64,000 nt of DNA from Pseudomonas sp. Irchel 3A7. GTDB lineage: Bacteria; Pseudomonadota; Gammaproteobacteria; Pseudomonadales; Pseudomonadaceae. Each line of letters opens with the position of its first letter. Positions within the stretch are counted from its first letter, which is position 1. The notes beneath the pieces were generated by a model. The model did no database searches. It was not told where the DNA came from and was given only the letters and a program-made list of their open reading frames with translations. The translations under genes and the position numbers were made by a program. The stretch is from positions 265,398 to 329,397 of the forward strand of contig NZ_FYED01000003.1 of the NCBI RefSeq assembly GCF_900187565.1, written 5' to 3'. Of this stretch, positions 18,910 to 27,675 are shown in pieces.

Positions 18910-20354
18910 GTTTTCCAACGACTCTGGACGGTCTGTTCATCGACGGTAAATGGTCGGCCGGCAGCGAACATCTGCGCGTGATCAACCCGGCCACCGAAGC
19001 CCTGTTGACCACCGTCGTGGGCGGTGACGAGCAAGCGGTCGATCAAGCCGTCAGCGCGGCGACCAGGGCCTTCGCCGACTGGTCGAAAACCACCGGTGCC
19101 GAACGCGGCGCGATCTTGCGCAAAATCGCCGCGGGCGTGCAGGCCGGTCGTGACCAGTTGATGCACTTGCAGTCGAGCAACAACGGCAAGCCACAGTTTG
19201 AAGCGGCCATCGACGTCGATGATGTGATCGCCACCTTCGAGTACTACGCGGGCCTGGCCGAAGGGCTGGACGCGAAACAGGACAGCGCCGTCGAGTTGCC
19301 GAGCGATGACTTCAGCGCCCGCCTGCGCCGCGAACCGTGCGGCGTGGTCGGCCTGATCGTGCCGTGGAATTTCCCCATGGTCACCACCGCGTGGAAACTC
19401 GCCCCGGCCCTGGCCGCCGGTTGCTGCGTGGTGCTCAAGCCTTCGGAGGTGACACCGCTGCCGGAGCTGGAACTGGCGGCGATCATCGCGGATGCCGGCT
19501 TGCCCGCCGGTGTGTTCAACGTGGTGTGCGGTACCGGCCTGGCCGTTGGCGCGCCGCTGTCGACGGACCCGCGTATCGCCAAGATTTCCTTCACCGGCAG
19601 CAATGCGGTGGGCGTGCAGGTCATGCAACGCGCGGCAGAAAGCGTCAAAGGCGTGAGCCTGGAACTGGGCGGTAAATCGTCGTTGCTGGTGCTGGCCGAT
19701 GCTGACATCGAGCTGGCCGTGGAAGTGGCCTGCGGTGGCGGCTTCTTCAACGCCGGGCAAATGTGTTCCGCCACCAGCCGGGTGCTGGTTGCCGATCAAT
19801 TGTTCGATGAATTCCTGACCCGCTTGAAAGCTCGCGCCGAAGCCATCCGCGTGGCCGACCCGTTCGACCCGAACGTGGAAATGGGCGCACTGGTCAATCA
19901 GGCGCAATACCAGCGCGTGCTCGGCCACATCGATCGCGGACTGAGTGCCGGTGCCTCGCTGGTTTGCGGCGGCAATCGTCCAGCGGACCTGCCGCGCGGA
20001 TATTTTTTGCAGCCGACGATTTTCACCGACGTGCCCCTGGACAGTGCGCTGTGGTGTGAAGAGATTTTCGGCCCGGTGATCTGCGTGCGCCGTTTCACCT
20101 CGGAAGCCGAAGCGATTGCCCTGGCCAACGACAGTCAGTTCGGTCTGGTCGCCAGCGTCGTCACGCGCAATGCCGAAGCAGCGGATCGCGTAGCCAATGC
20201 TTTGCAGGCGGGGCTTGTGTGGATCAATGCGCCGCAGGTGATCTTCCCGCAGACCGCCTGGGGTGGCTACAAGCAGAGCAGCATTGGCCGCGAATTGGGG
20301 CCGTGGGGCTTGCAGGCTTTCCAGGAAATCAAACATGTGATTCGGGCCGTCTGA
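18906..20354 (+). CDS. NAD-dependent aminoaldehyde dehydrogenase
   Basis: A 482-residue aldehyde dehydrogenase. The general base is E253 in SLELGGKSS, the nucleophile is C287 in FNAGQMCSATSR, and the NAD-binding block is PWNFPMVTTAWKLAPALAAG. The GQMCSATSR context is that of betaine- and aminoaldehyde dehydrogenases. It overlaps the decarboxylase by four bases, so it should oxidise that enzyme's product; 4-guanidinobutyraldehyde to 4-guanidinobutyrate is the prediction. Confidence 0.85.
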   Translation: MSFPTTLDGLFIDGKWSAGSEHLRVINPATEALLTTVVGGDEQAVDQAVSAATRAFADWSKTTGAERGAILRKIAAGVQAGRDQLMHLQSSNNGKPQFEAAIDVDDVIATFEYYAGLAEGLDAKQDSAVELPSDDFSARLRREPCGVVGLIVPWNFPMVTTAWKLAPALAAGCCVVLKPSEVTPLPELELAAIIADAGLPAGVFNVVCGTGLAVGAPLSTDPRIAKISFTGSNAVGVQVMQRAAESVKGVSLELGGKSSLLVLADADIELAVEVACGGGFFNAGQMCSATSRVLVADQLFDEFLTRLKARAEAIRVADPFDPNVEMGALVNQAQYQRVLGHIDRGLSAGASLVCGGNRPADLPRGYFLQPTIFTDVPLDSALWCEEIFGPVICVRRFTSEAEAIALANDSQFGLVASVVTRNAEAADRVANALQAGLVWINAPQVIFPQTAWGGYKQSSIGRELGPWGLQAFQEIKHVIRAV

Positions 20355-20369
20355 CGCCCGCTTTCATTC

Positions 20370-20469
20370 TGTGGGAGCGAGCCTGCTCGCGAAGGACGCA
20401 TGGGCGACGCGGGTTGTCTGATACCCCGCGTTATCGTTGACCTCCATCGCGAGCAGGCTCGCTCCCACA
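20370..20469. repeat. REPIN, class A (inward REP pair)
   Basis: Direct copy from 20370 and inverse copy ending at 20469, in the 308-base gap between the dehydrogenase and the binding-protein gene. Confidence 0.9.
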
Positions 20470-20569
20470 GGTAAAAGGAGGCATGCGCTGGCGTCATGGC
20501 TTCAATGAGTTTTTTTCGATAGTCAGGTGTTTTGCACGACCTCAGGATGAACCCGTCGGCTCAGCTCCG

Positions 20570-20587
20570 GCCCCGTAAATACGGGGC
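20570..20587. promoter_or_regulatory. Short perfect hairpin upstream of the binding-protein gene
   Basis: GCCCCGTA and TACGGGGC separated by AA. No T-run follows, so it is not a simple terminator; it may be an operator or an mRNA leader hairpin. The rest of the gap (20470-20662) shows nothing else that I can support. Confidence 0.4.
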
Positions 20588-20662
20588 TCAAGGCAGATCT
20601 GGCCGCGCGGATGCAACGGTTGCGACCAACCTCATAACTTACAAAAACAAAGGGAGTCCTTC

Positions 20663-21766
20663 ATGGGCGAGCACGATCTGAACAGACGTCAATTCATCAA
20701 AACCGTGGGCGTCGCCTCGGTTGCCGCGGCGGCCATGAGCCTGCCGTTCGTCAAGGCCAACGCCAGTGACACCCGCTTTCAAGGCAAGACCCTGCGTCTG
20801 CTGACCTGGTCCGATGACACCGGTCTGGCAGCACTGCGCAACATCGCTGCGACATTCGAAGACAAGTACGGCTGCAAAGTCATCGCCGACCGCACCGGCA
20901 GTACTTCGGAAATGGTCGCCAAACTCAAGGCCGGCGGTGATCGTCCGCAATACGACATCATCACCCTGGCAGGCGTCGGTGCCGAAGGTCTGGCCGCCGC
21001 CAACCTGCTGGAAAAGCCTGACCTCAACCGCATTCCCAACCTGGTCGACGTACCGGAGAAATACCGTACCGGCGCCAATGGCCACGGTATCGGTTACCTG
21101 CTCTGGTGCAACAGCCTGGTCTACAGCACGCGCACCATCAAGGAAGCTCCGAACAGTTACGCGGCCCTCTGGGACGCCGACCTGTCGCCGAACATCTTCC
21201 TGCCGCCGCCGAACTGGACCGAGGCCATGGACCTGATCATCATCGCCGCCAAACTGGCCGGTGGTGACGAGCACAACATCGAGCCGGGCTTCAAGAAGCT
21301 CGCCGAGCTCAAGGACCGCGTGGTAACCCTGGGCGAAAACCCGAACCAGATCGCCGAGCTTTTCCGCACCGGTTCCCTGGACATGGGCGGCCTCTACGCT
21401 CCAGCCTTTTTCCCGAAACAGATCCGCGATCCGAACTACGGCCTGGGCGCCACCTTCGGCATGAAGGAAGGTTTCTACACCGACCTGATGCTCTCGGTGA
21501 TGCCGAAGAATCGTCCGGGCGACACCGACCTGGCCTACGCCTTCATCAACCACTCCCTGGACCCGCTGGTGCAGGGCAAGATGGCCGAAGACATCTACAA
21601 CGGCCCGGTCAACGCCAAGGCAATCATCTCCGCCGAAGCGCGCAAGAGCCCGTACATCCTCACGCCGGAGCAGATTGCCGAGAAAGCGATCATGCACGAC
21701 AACGCCTTCCTGGCCTCCGTGCATGACCAATGGATTCGTCGTTACACGGAAATCTTTTCTTCCTGA
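20663..21766 (+). CDS. Periplasmic substrate-binding protein, polyamine type (PotD-like)
   Basis: A 367-residue ABC-importer binding protein. It starts with a twin-arginine signal (NRRQFIKTVGVASVAAAAM), so it should be exported folded by Tat. The rest has the type II binding-protein fold of the PotD/PotF family (LRLLTWSDDTG, GSTSEMVAKLKAGG, YDIITLAGVGAEGL). The specific ligand cannot be read; putrescine, agmatine or a guanidino acid would fit the neighbouring enzymes. AAAGGGAG precedes the ATG. The two permeases and the ATPase follow. Confidence 0.88.
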   Translation: MGEHDLNRRQFIKTVGVASVAAAAMSLPFVKANASDTRFQGKTLRLLTWSDDTGLAALRNIAATFEDKYGCKVIADRTGSTSEMVAKLKAGGDRPQYDIITLAGVGAEGLAAANLLEKPDLNRIPNLVDVPEKYRTGANGHGIGYLLWCNSLVYSTRTIKEAPNSYAALWDADLSPNIFLPPPNWTEAMDLIIIAAKLAGGDEHNIEPGFKKLAELKDRVVTLGENPNQIAELFRTGSLDMGGLYAPAFFPKQIRDPNYGLGATFGMKEGFYTDLMLSVMPKNRPGDTDLAYAFINHSLDPLVQGKMAEDIYNGPVNAKAIISAEARKSPYILTPEQIAEKAIMHDNAFLASVHDQWIRRYTEIFSS

Positions 21767-21807
21767 TTGAGTGACGAGTACAGGATTTTCAGCCACTGAA
21801 GATCCCC

Positions 21808-21897
21808 TGTGGGAGCGAGCCTGCTCGCGAATGCGGACTGACATTCACCCTGAATGTCGACTGACAGATCGCTTTCGCGAGCAGGCTCGCTCCCACA
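21808..21897. repeat. REPIN, class A (inward), inside the transporter operon
   Basis: Direct copy from 21808 and inverse copy ending at 21897. It lies between the binding-protein gene and the first permease gene, where it could lower downstream expression or protect the upstream message. Confidence 0.9.
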
Positions 21898-21960
21898 ACG
21901 GGCCAATTCGCTCTGAAGATTTGTGTTTGTCAGCTGCTTTCCATTGACGAGACCTTTGCT

Positions 21961-22869
21961 ATGGAACACCAACCTCTGACCCATCCGGTGAGTGTCGCCC
22001 CCGTGCGCGCCAACCGGGGTGTTTCGCCGACGGCCCGCGCCTGGTTTTTCCTCTCGCCGTCGATGCTGTTTCTGGGCGTGCTGATTGCCGCCAGCCTGCT
22101 GGTGCTGCGCATGAGCGTGGGCACCAAAGGCGCGGAATGGTCCGGGTTCAGCCTGGCCAGTTATGCCCAATTGCTGGAACCGTACTACCTCAAGTCCTTG
22201 CTGCTGACCTTGCGCCTGGCACTGATCAGCGCGGTGATCGCGGTGATCCTGGCGATCCCGGTGGCCTACACCATGTCGCGACTGACTTCGCCGTTCGTGC
22301 GGCGGATCTTCCTCGCCGCGGTGCTGCTGCCGTTGCTGGTCAACCTGCTGCTGCAAAGCTACGGCTGGCTGGTGATCCTCGGCCCCGGTGGCATGCTCAA
22401 CCAGGCACTGATGGGCCTGGGCCTGATCAAGCGTCCGATCATGCTCCTGTATAACCAGAACGGCGTCTTGATGGGCCTGGTGCAAACCGCCTTTCCGCTG
22501 GCCGTGTTGCCGATTGCCAGCGCCATGCGCGGTGTCGCCCGCAGCTACGAAGAAGCCGCTGCAACCCTGGGCGCCAGTCGCTTGCAGGTGTTCCGCCAGG
22601 TGGTGTTGCCGATGAGTCTGCCGGGGATCATCACCGGTGCGACCCTGGTGTTCGCCTACAACGCCAGCAGCTTCGTGGTGCCTTTGCTGCTCGGCGGCCG
22701 TCGTGTGCCGATGCTGGCGGTGATGGTGCATGACCAGATCGCCCCGCTGATGAACTGGCCCGCCGCCTCCGCAGCCGGTGTGGTGTTGATCGTGACCACG
22801 CTGGCCATCATGACTTTGTCCGAATACATCACAGGCCGTCGTCGGCGCATGCTGGAGGCTTCGCAATGA
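21961..22869 (+). CDS. ABC transporter permease (PotB-like)
   Basis: A 302-residue inner-membrane protein with about six helices and the EAA loop that contacts the ATPase (YEEAAATLGASRLQVFRQVVLPMSLPGI). It is one half of the membrane channel of the importer. Its last four bases overlap the start of the second permease (ATGA), which implies translational coupling. The N-terminal 25 residues are hydrophilic. Confidence 0.9.
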   Translation: MEHQPLTHPVSVAPVRANRGVSPTARAWFFLSPSMLFLGVLIAASLLVLRMSVGTKGAEWSGFSLASYAQLLEPYYLKSLLLTLRLALISAVIAVILAIPVAYTMSRLTSPFVRRIFLAAVLLPLLVNLLLQSYGWLVILGPGGMLNQALMGLGLIKRPIMLLYNQNGVLMGLVQTAFPLAVLPIASAMRGVARSYEEAAATLGASRLQVFRQVVLPMSLPGIITGATLVFAYNASSFVVPLLLGGRRVPMLAVMVHDQIAPLMNWPAASAAGVVLIVTTLAIMTLSEYITGRRRRMLEASQ

Positions 22870-23714
22870 GTTCCCTGACCAAGAAGCGCCACTCGCTGTT
22901 GCCGGGTGACACCGGCAAGTTCGCCGGGATCCTCTCCGGTGTCATTCTGCTGCTGGCGGTGTTGCCGATCCTGACCATGATCGTCATGTCCTTCAGCGGC
23001 GCGTCGAACCTCGACTTTCCGCCAAGCAGCTACAGCCTGCAATGGTACAAGGCCGCCTGGCACACCTTTGTCTCGCCCGATTCCAGTGACGTGCTGAGTC
23101 TCGGCCAGGCCATGACCACCAGCCTGATGGTGGCGTGCCTGACCATGATCTTCGCCACGCTGATCGCGGTGCCGGCGGCCTATGCGCTGACCCGTTGCGA
23201 GTTCCGTGGCAAGGCCGTGGCGCTGCAATTGATGTCATTGCCTCTGGTGTTTCCGATGGTGGTGTTGGGCCTGGCATTGCTGCTGGTGTTCGACAGCCTG
23301 CCGTTCCACATGACCACCTCGCGGCTGGTGATTGCCCACGTGATCCTTGCCCTGCCATTCGTGGTGAAGAACTGCACGGCGGCCATGCTTTCCATCGGCA
23401 GCGAAGTCGAAGAAGCCGCGCAAATGCTCGGGGCCTCGCCACTGCGGGCGATTGTCGACGTGGTGGTGCCGTTGATGAAGTCGGGGATTCTGGCGGGCAT
23501 GCTGCTGGCGTTCATCGTCTCGTTCAACGAATTCACCGTGACCTATTTCCTCTACACCATCGACGTGATGACCGTGCCGATCTGGATGTACAGCCGCACC
23601 GTGTCTTCGCTCGACCCCACCGTATTTTCGTTTGCCGTGCTGATCGTGCTGATCGACTTCGTCCTGATCTGGGCGCTGGAGAAGCTGGTGGGTGAAGGTG
23701 GCGTTTCGTTCTGA
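22866..23714 (+). CDS. ABC transporter permease (PotC-like)
   Basis: A 282-residue inner-membrane protein with about six helices and an EAA loop (VEEAAQMLGASPLRAIVDVVVPLMKSGI). It pairs with the preceding permease to form the channel. The gene overlaps the first permease by four bases, and the ATPase gene follows 16 bases later. Confidence 0.9.
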   Translation: MSSLTKKRHSLLPGDTGKFAGILSGVILLLAVLPILTMIVMSFSGASNLDFPPSSYSLQWYKAAWHTFVSPDSSDVLSLGQAMTTSLMVACLTMIFATLIAVPAAYALTRCEFRGKAVALQLMSLPLVFPMVVLGLALLLVFDSLPFHMTTSRLVIAHVILALPFVVKNCTAAMLSIGSEVEEAAQMLGASPLRAIVDVVVPLMKSGILAGMLLAFIVSFNEFTVTYFLYTIDVMTVPIWMYSRTVSSLDPTVFSFAVLIVLIDFVLIWALEKLVGEGGVSF

Positions 23715-23730
23715 TTTCTTGAGGTGATTT

Positions 23731-24786
23731 ATGTCTGGTCTGATTCTGGAAAACGTCGAGAAACATTACGGCTCGGCCTGCGCAGTAAAAAATGTGAACC
23801 TGCATTTGCCCGAGGGCAAACTGGTGTGTTTCCTCGGCCCTTCGGGGTGCGGCAAAACCACCTTGCTGCGGATGATCGCGGGGCTGGAAACGCTGACCGG
23901 CGGCGAGATTCGCCTGGACGGCGAGGACATCGGCCATACCCCGGCGCACCAGCGTAATTTCGGCATGGTGTTTCAATCCCTGGCGCTGTTCCCGCACATG
24001 ACGGTAGGAGAGAACATCGCCTATCCGCTGAAACTGCGCGGGGTCAGCAAGGCTGACCAGCAGGCGCGGGTGGTGGAGTTGCTGGAACTGATCCAGCTGC
24101 AACCGATGATCAATCGCCCGGTGGCCAAACTGTCCGGGGGCCAGCGTCAGCGCGTGGCGATTGCCCGGGCGATTGCCAACCACCCGAAAATCCTTCTGCT
24201 GGACGAACCGCTGTCGGCGCTGGACGCCAAGCTGCGCGAGTCGATGCAGGTGGAAATCCGCCAGTTGCAACAGCGCCTGAACATCACCACCATCATGGTC
24301 ACCCACGACCAGCGTGAGGCCATGACCATGGCCGATATCGTCGTTGTACTGGGTGAACATCGGGTGCAGCAGGTGGGTACGCCGATCGAGATCTACCGCC
24401 ATCCGGCCAACGAATTCGTCGCGGATTTCATCGGTTCCGGCAACATCTTTCCGGCCACCGCACTGGGCAACGGCAAGGTCAGCCTGCCAGGCGGTGATGC
24501 GCTGGAAGTGCCGATCTGCAGCAGCATTGTGGTGGGGGAGAAGGTGAAGATGCTGATTCGCCCTGAAGACCTGCAACTGTCGGCACCGCAGGCGACGGCG
24601 GGCAACCGCTTGCTGGGCAAGGTGACGTTCGTGCGTGATATCGGTGCGACGATTGAAACGACCGTGGAGTGTTCCGGGGTGTCATTTACCGCGCTGAGCA
24701 CGCCGTGTCAGGGGATTGGCTTGAGCATCGGGCATCCGGTGTCGGTGACGTTGCCGGCGCAGGCGTGTCGCGTTCTCGGTGCCTGA
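23731..24786 (+). CDS. ABC transporter ATP-binding protein (PotA-like)
   Basis: A 351-residue ATPase. Walker A is GPSGCGKT (36-43), the signature LSGGQ (134-138), and Walker B ends in D158-E159 (ILLLDEP). A TOBE-type regulatory domain follows from about residue 240. It powers import through the two permeases. GAGGTG lies five bases before the ATG. Last gene of the cluster. Confidence 0.93.
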   Translation: MSGLILENVEKHYGSACAVKNVNLHLPEGKLVCFLGPSGCGKTTLLRMIAGLETLTGGEIRLDGEDIGHTPAHQRNFGMVFQSLALFPHMTVGENIAYPLKLRGVSKADQQARVVELLELIQLQPMINRPVAKLSGGQRQRVAIARAIANHPKILLLDEPLSALDAKLRESMQVEIRQLQQRLNITTIMVTHDQREAMTMADIVVVLGEHRVQQVGTPIEIYRHPANEFVADFIGSGNIFPATALGNGKVSLPGGDALEVPICSSIVVGEKVKMLIRPEDLQLSAPQATAGNRLLGKVTFVRDIGATIETTVECSGVSFTALSTPCQGIGLSIGHPVSVTLPAQACRVLGA

Positions 24787-24798
24787 CTTGCTGGCCCC

Positions 24799-24870
24799 TT
24801 CGCGAGCAGGCTCGCTCCCACAATGGATAGGTGTACACAAAACCACTGTGGGAGCGAGCCTGCTCGCGAA
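24799..24870. repeat. Outward-facing REP pair (class A)
   Basis: An inverse copy from 24799 and a direct copy ending at 24870, between convergent genes. Flanks continue the symmetry (GGCCCC on the left, GGGCC on the right). Confidence 0.88.
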
Positions 24871-24899
24871 GAGGGCCGGGCAACCAATACAAGTTTCAG

Positions 24900-25832
24900 C
24901 TAAACACTCAACCGCAACCGCGCCAAATCCCTCAATGGCGGCGCCCCGAACAACCGGCTGTACTCCCGGCTGAATTGCGAGGGGCTTTCATACCCGACCC
25001 GATAACCCGCCGCCGAGGCTTCCAGTCCCTCCGCCAGCATCAAGCGACGCGCCTCCTGAAGGCGCAGTTGCTTCTGATACTGCAACGGACTCATCGCCGT
25101 CATCGCCTTGAAGCGGTGATGCAGGGTCGAGACGCTCAAGTTCACTTCCCTGGCCAGATCATCGATGCGCAGCGGTTGCTCGAAATTGCCGTTGAGCCAT
25201 TTGATCGCCTGGCTGATGCGATGGCTCTGGCTGTTGGCGATGGCGATTTCGTACAGACGATGGCCCTGCTGGCTGCGCAGCAACCGATAGAGAATTTCCC
25301 GCCGAATGAGCGGCGCGAGCATCGCAATGTCTTTCGGTGTGTCGAGCAACCGCGCCAGGCGCAGCACCGCATCGAGCATCGCCGTGTCCAGGCGTTCCAC
25401 ATACAGTCCGCGCCCGGTCGGCCGGGTCGGTACGCCAATGGGGCCAGCGTCGGCGATCAGCGCGGTGATTTCCGCCGGATCTATGTCCAGCCGCACGGCC
25501 AGGATCGGCTCTTCAGCCGAGACGTTCACCACTCGACCGCTCAGTGGCATCGAAACGGAGACCACCAGGTAATTCAGCGGGTCGTAATTGAAGTACTCGT
25601 CGGCCAGGCGAACTTCCTTGCGACCCTGCGCCATGATGCACAACGCCGGTTGCGCGAGTACCGGAGCAAACTCGTGGTTCTGGCTGTGGCGCGACATGAA
25701 CAGTGATTCGACAGCGGTGGCATAACTGCCATCTTCGGCGGTGTTGCGCCGAATGATCGCCGCCAGTTCCACGCGCTGCTTTTCCATCTCGGCATCCAGC
25801 GGGGCCTGTGGAAAGTGATCGAGTGACGACAT
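24900..25832 (-). CDS. AraC-family transcriptional regulator
   Basis: A 310-residue regulator. The N-terminal AraC_N domain covers residues about 20-170 (FMSRHSQNHEFAPVLAQPALCIMAQGRKEV) and the C-terminal double helix-turn-helix about 200-305 (LAREVNLSVSTLHHRFKAMTAMSPLQYQKQLRLQEARRLM). Target and ligand are unknown. The second of two nearby ATGs (25832) is chosen because GAGG lies eight bases before it. The next gene upstream is the divergent monooxygenase-like gene at 26169. Confidence 0.88.
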   Translation of the reverse strand: MSSLDHFPQAPLDAEMEKQRVELAAIIRRNTAEDGSYATAVESLFMSRHSQNHEFAPVLAQPALCIMAQGRKEVRLADEYFNYDPLNYLVVSVSMPLSGRVVNVSAEEPILAVRLDIDPAEITALIADAGPIGVPTRPTGRGLYVERLDTAMLDAVLRLARLLDTPKDIAMLAPLIRREILYRLLRSQQGHRLYEIAIANSQSHRISQAIKWLNGNFEQPLRIDDLAREVNLSVSTLHHRFKAMTAMSPLQYQKQLRLQEARRLMLAEGLEASAAGYRVGYESPSQFSREYSRLFGAPPLRDLARLRLSV

Positions 25833-26168
25833 GCAAGGCATCCTCGTATAAGCATGAGCAATGGACCGAGCTTAAGTTTGTGCAAGCAACAGTGGTAGAC
25901 ACATCCTGCCTGATGCTTGCCTGATTCTGCACGGGCTTGTTTTTTCACCCTGACAAGACAGAGCGATGGCGGGAAAACTTGCTTGAAACTCGCGTGGCAG
26001 AACCGTGACAGCGTTTTACACATTGTTACAGGCTGCCCGCACGGTCTCGCAGGATCGTGCAACGCAGCGGCAGGAATCGACTAACGACCCATGCACATCG
26101 ACCCTTAACCTTTGATCCTGTCGCAGCCCGTCCCCTGGCTGCCACGCGACTCCCCGGGAGGGTTGAAC
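25833..26168. other. Divergent intergenic region
   Basis: About 336 bases between the AraC gene and the monooxygenase-like gene. It should hold both promoters. I see no REP, terminator or clear operator, and no additional gene. Confidence 0.4.
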
Positions 26169-26522
26169 ATGTCAAAGCAGATCCCCGTCAGTCATATGGC
26201 CTTTGTCCGGGCGCGCGCCGGACGTTCGCAAGAGCTGGGTGTGCGCCTCAGTGCACTGATCGAACCATCCCGCGCAGCGCCAGGTTGCCTGAACTTTGCC
26301 TTGCAGCATTCGCAATGCGACCCCGAGTTGTGGCTGGTGTCCGGTTTCTGGGTCAATCAACAGGCGATGACAGCCTACTTCAGTACCCCGGCCATGGAGG
26401 TTTTTGCCGAGCTGGTGCAGGAACTGGTGGTCAACAGCCTGGATTTTCACACCTTCAAGGATGTGTCGGCGGCGCAAGCCCTGGGTCAGTCCGGGGCGGC
26501 GGTACACAAACTGGCCGGTTGA
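26169..26522 (+). CDS. Antibiotic biosynthesis monooxygenase (ABM)-fold protein
   Basis: A 117-residue protein with the small ferredoxin-like ABM fold (PVSHMAFVRARAGRSQELGVRLSAL, GCLNFALQHSQCDPELWLVSGFWVNQQAMTAYF). Family members are cofactor-free quinol monooxygenases or haem-degrading enzymes, or simply stress proteins; the substrate cannot be inferred. GGGAGGG lies about six bases before the ATG. It may be controlled by the divergent AraC regulator. Confidence 0.78.
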   Translation: MSKQIPVSHMAFVRARAGRSQELGVRLSALIEPSRAAPGCLNFALQHSQCDPELWLVSGFWVNQQAMTAYFSTPAMEVFAELVQELVVNSLDFHTFKDVSAAQALGQSGAAVHKLAG

Positions 26523-26563
26523 GGGTTTAATGGCAGCATTCTCAACTAGCCAGGATGCGCGAC

Positions 26564-26794
26564 ATGGCACGCAAAGCCTTTGAAACCTTCGAAGCAGTAT
26601 CGGCCGTAGTCCCCCGTGAAGGCGGGTATTACGCGGCAATCGCCACCAAAGCCATCGGTGGTGCGGGAGCGCCTCGCTTCAACAAGCTGCTGGAAGAGCA
26701 GACCTTCAAGACCGCTAAAGAAGCGGATGAAGCCGCCGCCTTGCAATTGACCCACCTCAAAGGTGTCGGCGAAGACGGCGAGTTGATCTGGTAA
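26564..26794 (+). CDS. Small conserved hypothetical protein
   Basis: A 76-residue soluble protein (MARKAFETFEAVSAVVPREGG...), alanine-rich, with a predicted alpha/beta character. I do not recognise a named domain. It lies 41 bases after the ABM-fold gene on the same strand and ends exactly where the convergent flavin reductase gene ends. The second ATG is chosen over one three codons earlier, because AGG is better spaced from it. Confidence 0.62.
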   Translation: MARKAFETFEAVSAVVPREGGYYAAIATKAIGGAGAPRFNKLLEEQTFKTAKEADEAAALQLTHLKGVGEDGELIW

Positions 26795-27424
26795 CTATTT
26801 CACCGCCCCCGGGCGGTACATCTTGAACAACGCCTCAGGCCCCAGCTGGAAATAATCCGCCGGCCCGCCGCCGCGCAGAATCGGTTCTGCCGCGGCGGTG
26901 TCGTACACCCCATCCTTCAATAGCCACTTGGCGATATGCACGGCGACCACTTCGCCGAGAATCAGCCAGCTTGGCACCACATTCCCGTCCGCGCGCTGCA
27001 ACTGAATGATCTGCGTGACCTTGCACTCGAAGGACACCGGGCTTTCGGCGACCCGTGGTACCGCAATGATGTTCGAGGCGACGGTACTCAGCCCGGCCAA
27101 TTCGAATTCATTGACCTGCGGGCCTACGTTGGCGCAGCTCTGGTTCATTTGTTCGGCCAGTGGGCGGGTGGCCAGGTTCCAGGCGAACTCGCCGGTCTGT
27201 TCGATGTTGTTCAGGCTGTCTTTGCGCCCGATGCTGCAAAATCCAATGATCGGCGGAATGTAGTTGAAGGCGTTGAAGAAGCTGTAAGGCGCCAGGTTTA
27301 AATGGCCGTTGGCATCCTGTGAAGAAATCCAGCCAATGGGGCGCGGGCCGACGATCGCGTTGAACGGATCGTGGGGAAGGCCGTGGCCGTTGGCGGGTTC
27401 GTAGTAGTGGATGTCATCGGGCAT
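26795..27424 (-). CDS. Flavin reductase family protein (FMN-binding split barrel)
   Basis: A 209-residue protein of the DIM6/NTAB flavin-reductase-like group (GPRPIGWISSQDANGHLNLAPYSFFNAF, FAWNLATRPLAEQMNQSC). Such proteins bind FMN and reduce it with NAD(P)H, often supplying a monooxygenase. The ABM-fold protein next door would be a possible partner, but the genes converge, so this is only a suggestion. Complete at family length. Confidence 0.85.
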   Translation of the reverse strand: MPDDIHYYEPANGHGLPHDPFNAIVGPRPIGWISSQDANGHLNLAPYSFFNAFNYIPPIIGFCSIGRKDSLNNIEQTGEFAWNLATRPLAEQMNQSCANVGPQVNEFELAGLSTVASNIIAVPRVAESPVSFECKVTQIIQLQRADGNVVPSWLILGEVVAVHIAKWLLKDGVYDTAAAEPILRGGGPADYFQLGPEALFKMYRPGAVK

Positions 27425-27506
27425 GGACCAGTGTTCCTGAAGGCTTCAATCGGAGGAGAGCCATAGTGCAAGGACAAGCTACTGATTTCCAGCCAGATGA
27501 GATCCC

Positions 27507-27592
27507 TGTGGGAGCGAGCCTGCTCGCGAATGCGATTGCACATCCAACAACAATGTGGCCCGTTACACCGCTTTCGAAGGCTCGCTCCCACA
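27507..27592. repeat. Decayed REPIN, class A
   Basis: An intact direct copy from 27507, and a right-hand copy that has lost its centre (TTCGAAGGCTCGCTCCCACA). This shows a REPIN degrading in place. Confidence 0.82.
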
Positions 27593-27634
27593 GGGTGCGT
27601 GACCAACAGGATATTTGCAGTGCTCCAGAAATGA

Positions 27635-27660
27635 CTAAGCCCGGCAAAGCCGGGCTTTAG
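27635..27660 (-). terminator. Probable terminator of the repeat-peptide gene
   Basis: Stem AGCCCGGC/GCCGGGCT with loop AAA, 16 bases after the stop of the repeat-peptide gene on the minus strand. The following T-run is weak. Confidence 0.6.
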
Positions 27661-27675
27661 TGCCGCCATGGCGGA

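Noticed and set aside
17287..18918. Long open frame antisense to the thiamine-diphosphate decarboxylase
   Set aside because: Shadow frame; the sense strand has all catalytic motifs.
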